From assembly GCA_046349875.1 (NCBI GenBank), contig JAXMBN010000041.1, positions 1-46,954 of the forward strand: a DNA stretch of 46,954 bases, given 5' to 3'. Made by a program: the position numbers and the translations under genes. The stretch comes from JAXMBN01 sp046349875. Lineage in GTDB: Bacteria; Planctomycetota; Planctomycetia; Pirellulales; Pirellulaceae. A model generated the notes under the pieces. The model ran no database searches, was not told the DNA's origin, and saw only the letters and a program-made list of their open reading frames with translations. Positions within the stretch are counted from its first letter, which is position 1. Every line of letters starts with the position of its first letter. Positions 43,449 through 46,954 of this stretch are shown piece by piece.

Positions 43449-43715
43449 GATGGCGGACAGTGCAGATGGAACTTGGCGTGCGGGCTGTATGGACCGAGCC
43501 GGTTACCCTACCAAAATTTAACCCATTTTCGGGTCCCTCCTCGCGCTTTTCCTTGACTCTTCGAAAGTTCAACGTAGAGTGAGAAAAGATATGGAGATGA
43601 TAAGCTGCCGGGGATTGTGTAGTCCCTGTTCAGGGTCCTCTACTTGCCGATGGTGGATTACGAGTCACGGTTTTAGGAAAGGGGTTGAGCCCCATCAACT
43701 TAAGGAAGGGAAGAA
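43449..43715 (+). promoter_or_regulatory. Structured leader of csrA copy 2
   Basis: 267-base gene-free region upstream of the second csrA. The latter half can fold: GTAG-TCCCTG-TT-CAGGG with CTAC closing (43619-43652), and GGGGTTGAGCCCC (43681-43693). GGA occurs in TAGGAAAG (43674-43681) and in the ribosome-binding site TAAGGAAGGG (43701-43710). Loop and RBS GGA sites are the known targets of CsrA, so autoregulation is plausible but not shown. Confidence 0.4.
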
Positions 43716-43925
43716 ATGTTAGTACTCTCCCGCAAGAAAAACGAGAGCATTGTCATTAACAACGATATCACCATCGTTGTAGTGGAAATCCGAGGCGACA
43801 AGGTGCGATTGGGTGTGGAAGCACCTCGTGAAGTTCCCGTGCATCGCCGCGAAGTCTATGACGCTATTCAGCGTACGCAGAGCGAGCAAGACGTTGGAAA
43901 CGATAACGCTTCGGTCGAAGAGTAG
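43716..43925 (+). CDS. csrA: Carbon storage regulator CsrA, copy 2
   Basis: 69-residue second CsrA. Core IRGDKVRLGVEAPREVPVHR is canonical and nearly identical to copy 1; N-terminal residues 7-22 and the acidic C-terminal tail differ. AAGGAAGGG precedes the ATG. It is not linked to fliW or flagellar genes, so it may serve a metabolic or other role and may escape FliW control. It is followed by a 191-base gap and tRNA-Glu. Confidence 0.96.
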   Translation: MLVLSRKKNESIVINNDITIVVVEIRGDKVRLGVEAPREVPVHRREVYDAIQRTQSEQDVGNDNASVEE

Positions 43926-44116
43926 TTATTGTTGTTGACCTGCCACGGAGCTCTTTTGCATTGCGAAAAGCTCTGGATTTCTTTGTATTGCGCACACGGT
44001 TTCAAAAATTCTCGTTCCCAAGATAATTCCTTGTGAGACGAGCCTTGACCAATCTTTCTTAGCAGGGTAGAACCTTGCACCATCATGCGACAGCAGTCTT
44101 GCTTTCGCGTGTCATT

Positions 44117-44189
44117 GGCCCCGTCGTCTAGCGGCCTAGGACACCGCCCTTTCACGGCGGTAACACGGGTTCGATTCCCGTCGGGGTCA
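44117..44189 (+). tRNA. tRNA-Glu (anticodon UUC)
   Basis: 73-base cloverleaf. The acceptor GGCCCCG (44117-44123) pairs with CGGGGTC (44182-44188), followed by discriminator A. The D arm is GTCTAGCGGCCTAGGAC, the anticodon stem CCGCC/GGCGG holds loop CTTTCAC with TTC, and the T arm is ACGGG-TTCGATT-CCCGT. CCA is not encoded. It stands alone between csrA and rpsM. Confidence 0.96.
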
Positions 44190-44205
44190 TTTCTTAAACC
44201 TATCG

Positions 44206-44233
44206 ATCGCCTGGACTTTGTTCAGGCGATTTT
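44206..44233 (+). terminator. Terminator after tRNA-Glu
   Basis: ATCGCCTG (44206-44213) pairs with CAGGCGAT (44223-44230) around a nine-base loop, followed by TTTTCG. It lies 17 bases past the tRNA end and separates it from the ribosomal gene group. Confidence 0.75.
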
Positions 44234-44392
44234 CGTTTAGGGGTTAAATGTCGATTGCTAGAGCTTGCTAGGGTTCGTGGTGAGGGTGGCGGTCGGCGAA
44301 AGAGTGCAGGAAGTAGCGGACAAAGCGGGAGATCTGGGGCACGCCGAAAAAGATTTTGACGTCAATCCCCGAAGACGACTTGCCAGAAACGA

Positions 44393-44407
44393 GCTACCAT
44401 CGGTAGC
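44393..44407 (+). promoter_or_regulatory. Small hairpin in the rpsM leader
   Basis: GCTACC (44393-44398) and GGTAGC (44402-44407) form a six-base stem around ATC in the 276-base leader before rpsM. It may be part of a leader involved in ribosomal-protein feedback, but no known regulatory RNA fold is recognised. The rest of the gap 44234-44509 has no gene; rpmJ and infA are not present. Confidence 0.25.
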
Positions 44408-44509
44408 ACTCTTTGATTCACTGGAAAATGGATATCCAATGGAAATCATGTGCAAGTCATTTCCTGGCAGCAGACTTAGTTTCTTCTGATGTAGTGGGAG
44501 ACGGCGTTT

Positions 44510-44893
44510 ATGCCGCGTCTACTTGGCGTTGACATTCCGAACGATAAGCAGGTCCACATTTCCCTTCAGTATTTGTACGGGGTTGGTCCGGCCGTTGCTC
44601 GAGAGTTGTGTGTAAAGACTCAGATCGATCCAATTAAGAAGGCTCGCGAGTTGGATGAGGATGAGCTCTCGCGTCTTTCGACGCTTTTGGAGCGAGACTA
44701 TACGGTCGAAGGTCCCCTTCGTCGTCAAGTTGGACAAAACATCCACCGACTTAAGGAAATCAAGTGCTATCGCGGATTGCGACACAAGGCAAGTTTGCCT
44801 GTGCGCGGCCAGCGAACCCGCACCAACGCTCGAACCCGTAAGGGACCTCGAAAGACGGTTGCAGGGAAGAAGGGCGTCAAGGATTTGCGATAG
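44510..44893 (+). CDS. rpsM: 30S ribosomal protein S13
   Basis: 127-residue ribosomal protein of the small-subunit head, contacting the large subunit and tRNA. MPRLLGVDIPNDKQVHISLQ and the C-terminal basic tail (CYRGLRHKASLPVRGQRTRTN, then ARTRKGPRKTVAGKK) are canonical. GGGAGA lies upstream of the ATG. It opens the rpsM-rpsK-rpoA-rplQ group. Confidence 0.98.
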   Translation: MPRLLGVDIPNDKQVHISLQYLYGVGPAVARELCVKTQIDPIKKARELDEDELSRLSTLLERDYTVEGPLRRQVGQNIHRLKEIKCYRGLRHKASLPVRGQRTRTNARTRKGPRKTVAGKKGVKDLR

Positions 44894-44923
44894 TTTTCGG
44901 GTTCATTTGGGAGTGCATGAAAC

Positions 44924-45328
44924 GTGGCCAAAGCCGGTTCCAATCAAAACAATTCCAACAAGCGTCGCAAAACGCGGCGTAATGTTACGGTCGCTGTGGC
45001 TCATATCCAGGCGACATTCAACAATACTACGGTGACGATTACCGACACCAAGGGCGACACACTCTGCTGGGCAAGCGCTGGCACATGCGGATTCAAGGGA
45101 AGCCGAAAGAGCACTCCCTTCGCTGGTCAGGTTGCAGCTCAACAAGCGGCTGAAAAGGCTGCAAAGTATGGCGTGAAGGAAATCGAAGTTCGCGTCAAAG
45201 GTCCTGGATCAGGACGTGAAAGCGCCATCACGGCTCTTCAAACCGCAGGGATGACGGTGAAGCAAATCGAAGATGTGACACCGATTCCTCACAACGGTTG
45301 CCGTCCACGCAAGCGTCGACGCGTCTAG
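44924..45328 (+). CDS. rpsK: 30S ribosomal protein S11
   Basis: 134-residue platform protein of the small subunit. The conserved AHIQATFNNTTVTITDTKG, SAGTCGFKGSRKSTPFAGQ, VKGPGSGRESAI and the C-terminal HNGCRPRKRRRV are visible. The start is a GTG (44924-44926) with GGGAGTG about 10 bases upstream. In E. coli rpsD lies between rpsK and rpoA; here the next gene is rpoA after 60 bases. Confidence 0.98.
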   Translation: MAKAGSNQNNSNKRRKTRRNVTVAVAHIQATFNNTTVTITDTKGDTLCWASAGTCGFKGSRKSTPFAGQVAAQQAAEKAAKYGVKEIEVRVKGPGSGRESAITALQTAGMTVKQIEDVTPIPHNGCRPRKRRRV

Positions 45329-45388
45329 TATCGAGTTTGCTCGCGAGTCGTTTATTCAGTCTTTGGTTTTTTATTGAGGATACAAGCC

Positions 45389-46381
45389 ATGCACATTCGA
45401 TGGCGTGGTTTTGAACTGCCAAGTTCGGTACAAGTCGATCGAGCGACCCTGACGGATACTTATGGTCGCTTCGTCGCTGAGCCATTCGAGCGAGGATTTG
45501 GAGCAACGGTAGGCAATAGCCTTCGCCGTGTCCTTCTTTCAAGCTTGGAAGGAAGCGCCGTTACGCAGATCAAAATTCGAGGCGCTCAACACGAATTTAC
45601 GACCCTTCCTGGCATTCGCGAAGATGTTACGGAAATCGTTTTGAACGTGAAGAGCTTGGTGGTGAAGAACCACAGCGAAAGCACTCGCGTGATCACAGTA
45701 GAACGTAATAAGGCCGGCGTTATCACCGGTGCTGATATCGAAACCGACGCTGACGTAGAGATCATCAACAAAGATCACGTCTTGGCCACGTTGACCTCCG
45801 ATGTTCCATTTATGATGGAAATGGTGGTTGAAAATGGCCGCGGTTACGTTCCTGCAACCGAACACAGTTCTGGCGATCACGAAATTGGAATTATCCCAAT
45901 CGACGCGGTTTACAGCCCTGTCATTCGAGTTCGTTACGAAATCGAAGAAACCCGTGTGGGTCAGAAAACCAACTACGATCGCTTGATTCTCGAAGTTTGG
46001 ACCGATGGCTCGTTAGGCCCAGAGATGGCCATGGTGGAATCGGCGAAGATCCTTCGCAAACACCTCAACCCATTCGTCCAGTATTCCGAATTGGGACGCC
46101 AAGTCCATGCCGCATCGCGTGGTGGTCCAGGTTCGGCCGAAGCTCAACTCGAAAACAAGTTGAACATGTCGATTTCGGATTTGAAGTTGTCGGTGCGAGC
46201 CAACAACTGCCTAGAAGCTGCTCAGATTCGCGTTGTCCGCGATCTCGTTCAGCGAACCGAAGATCAGTTGCTAGAGTTTCGAAACTTTGGGGAAACAACT
46301 CTCACCGAAGTTCGTGAAAAACTCACCACGATGGGATTGCATCTCGGTATGCGGCTTCCATCCAGTCAGGCAATGCGATAA
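45389..46381 (+). CDS. rpoA: RNA polymerase subunit alpha
   Basis: 330-residue alpha subunit. The N-terminal dimerisation domain (GRFVAEPFERGFGATVGNSLRR, VVVENGRGYVPA, DRLILEVWTDGS) and the C-terminal DNA-binding domain (SDLKLSVRANNCLEAAQI, LLEFRNFGETTLTEVREKL) are both complete. The start is the ATG at 45389 with GAGGATACAAG upstream; the slightly longer frame starting 15 bases earlier is not needed. Part of the ribosomal transcript. Confidence 0.98.
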   Translation: MHIRWRGFELPSSVQVDRATLTDTYGRFVAEPFERGFGATVGNSLRRVLLSSLEGSAVTQIKIRGAQHEFTTLPGIREDVTEIVLNVKSLVVKNHSESTRVITVERNKAGVITGADIETDADVEIINKDHVLATLTSDVPFMMEMVVENGRGYVPATEHSSGDHEIGIIPIDAVYSPVIRVRYEIEETRVGQKTNYDRLILEVWTDGSLGPEMAMVESAKILRKHLNPFVQYSELGRQVHAASRGGPGSAEAQLENKLNMSISDLKLSVRANNCLEAAQIRVVRDLVQRTEDQLLEFRNFGETTLTEVREKLTTMGLHLGMRLPSSQAMR

Positions 46382-46413
46382 GCCACTTACATTTTTGTTT
46401 TGGATTGTAAACT

Positions 46414-46954
46414 ATGCGACACATGCGACACGGCCGCGTTCTCGGCCGATCTCCAGCTCACCGCAAGGCGCTTTTCAAGAACTTGGTTTCCGCATTGTTC
46501 TTGACCGAAGAAGTTTTCGAGGACAAGAGCCTCGTTCCGAACGCACCGAAGGTTGCTGGTCGGATCATTACGACTCTGGAAAAGGCCAAGGAAATTCGTC
46601 CTTTGGTCGAAAAGTGTATCACGATTGCCAAGAAGGGGCTCGCTGCTGAAGCAGAAGCCACCAAGTACGCAACTTCGGCTGATCGTGGCACCGACGAATA
46701 CAAGAAGTGGCGTAAAAGCCCCGAGTGGAAACAATGGGCTTCGGCTCGCGCTCCCGGTGTGAATGCGCGACGACGCGTCTATCAATTGATCGGCGACAAG
46801 AAGGCCACCAACATTCTCTTCACTGTAATCGCTCCTCGTTTCGAAGATCGCAATGGCGGTTACACCCGCATCCTTCGTTTGGCAAAGCCACGATTGGGTG
46901 ACGCTGGTACCCGCGCGATTCTCGAGTTCGTTGGCAAGAACGATCGAACCAAGG
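46414..46954 (+). CDS. rplQ: 50S ribosomal protein L17, partial, with insertion
   Basis: Truncated by the window end; 180 codons are visible. The typical start MRHMRHGRVLGRSPAHRKALF, the central ALFLTEEVFEDKS to KEIRPLVEKCITIAKKG, and the late NILFTVIAPRFEDRNGGYTRI are in place. Between the last two there is an extra segment of roughly 40 residues (AAEAEATKYATSADRG... to ...SARAPGVNARRR) not found in ordinary L17 (about 120-130 residues). Starts 32 bases after rpoA. Confidence 0.95.
   Translation, partial: MRHMRHGRVLGRSPAHRKALFKNLVSALFLTEEVFEDKSLVPNAPKVAGRIITTLEKAKEIRPLVEKCITIAKKGLAAEAEATKYATSADRGTDEYKKWRKSPEWKQWASARAPGVNARRRVYQLIGDKKATNILFTVIAPRFEDRNGGYTRILRLAKPRLGDAGTRAILEFVGKNDRTK

Noticed and set aside
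1..46954. CRISPR array, prophage, integrase or toxin-antitoxin genes
   Set aside because: No regularly spaced repeats, phage structural genes, recombinases or small paired genes of these types were seen.

Overview
The window looks like chromosomal DNA of a planctomycete (Planctomycetota, probably Pirellulales), with a roughly balanced base composition. This rests on several things: an NPYAAS-type N-terminus on a membrane protein, a palindromic repeat whose translation reads TRSVSEG, two CsrA paralogues, a 1,369-residue protein of no recognisable family, an enlarged ribosomal protein L17, rnpA away from rpmH, and dispersed rather than long operons. The assignment is inferred from these features and no search was run.

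Left part (1-9.3 kb): a minus-strand group pyrD-trpS-acpS; divergent ychF; a minus-strand pair fpr-ybaB; a hypothetical gene; a WecG/TagA-type glycosyltransferase; and a plus-strand translationally coupled pair, a sulfatase-fold protein without sulfatase catalytic residues and a DapA-fold aldolase/lyase. The pair ends in a perfect hairpin. Next (9.3-18.7 kb, mostly minus strand) come the 1,369-aa protein, the coproheme decarboxylase HemQ, a short coiled-coil protein, and a tight cluster of type II NADH dehydrogenase, RluA-type pseudouridine synthase and a nucleotide-pyrophosphatase-fold protein.

Middle (18.9-30.3 kb): a secreted lectin-fold (DUF1080-like) protein, an NPYAAS membrane protein, a 640-bp gene-free stretch with two copies of a 120-bp palindromic element, a secreted two-PDZ protein split by a frameshift, a double-GNAT protein followed by an SDR/epimerase-like protein and rnpA, a divergent EF-G, a small membrane protein, an outer-membrane barrel candidate and a histidine phosphatase.

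Flagellar block (30.6-35.9 kb): a flgN-like gene, flgK (frameshifted), flgL (double the usual length, with three internal repeats), fliW and csrA. This is the known hook-filament junction plus CsrA/FliW control module, and csrA is followed by a good hairpin terminator. Two FemAB/CelD-type acyltransferases and a YjbQ-family gene follow on the minus strand.

Right part (39.8-46.95 kb): a 74-aa acidic protein with an excellent ribosome-binding site and terminator, an aldo/keto reductase, a CoA-type Nudix hydrolase following a multi-frameshifted membrane protein, a second csrA, tRNA-Glu(UUC), and the ribosomal/RNA polymerase group rpsM-rpsK-rpoA-rplQ, with rplQ cut by the window end.

The most notable cross-cutting pattern is that three otherwise well-conserved genes are broken by four single-base losses, all in the same direction (the reading frame continues in -1). 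This fits assembly under-calls as well as, or better than, true gene decay. No phage, CRISPR, toxin or classic defence system is visible. The best candidates for undescribed biology are the 1,369-aa protein and the coupled sulfatase-fold/DapA-fold pair.
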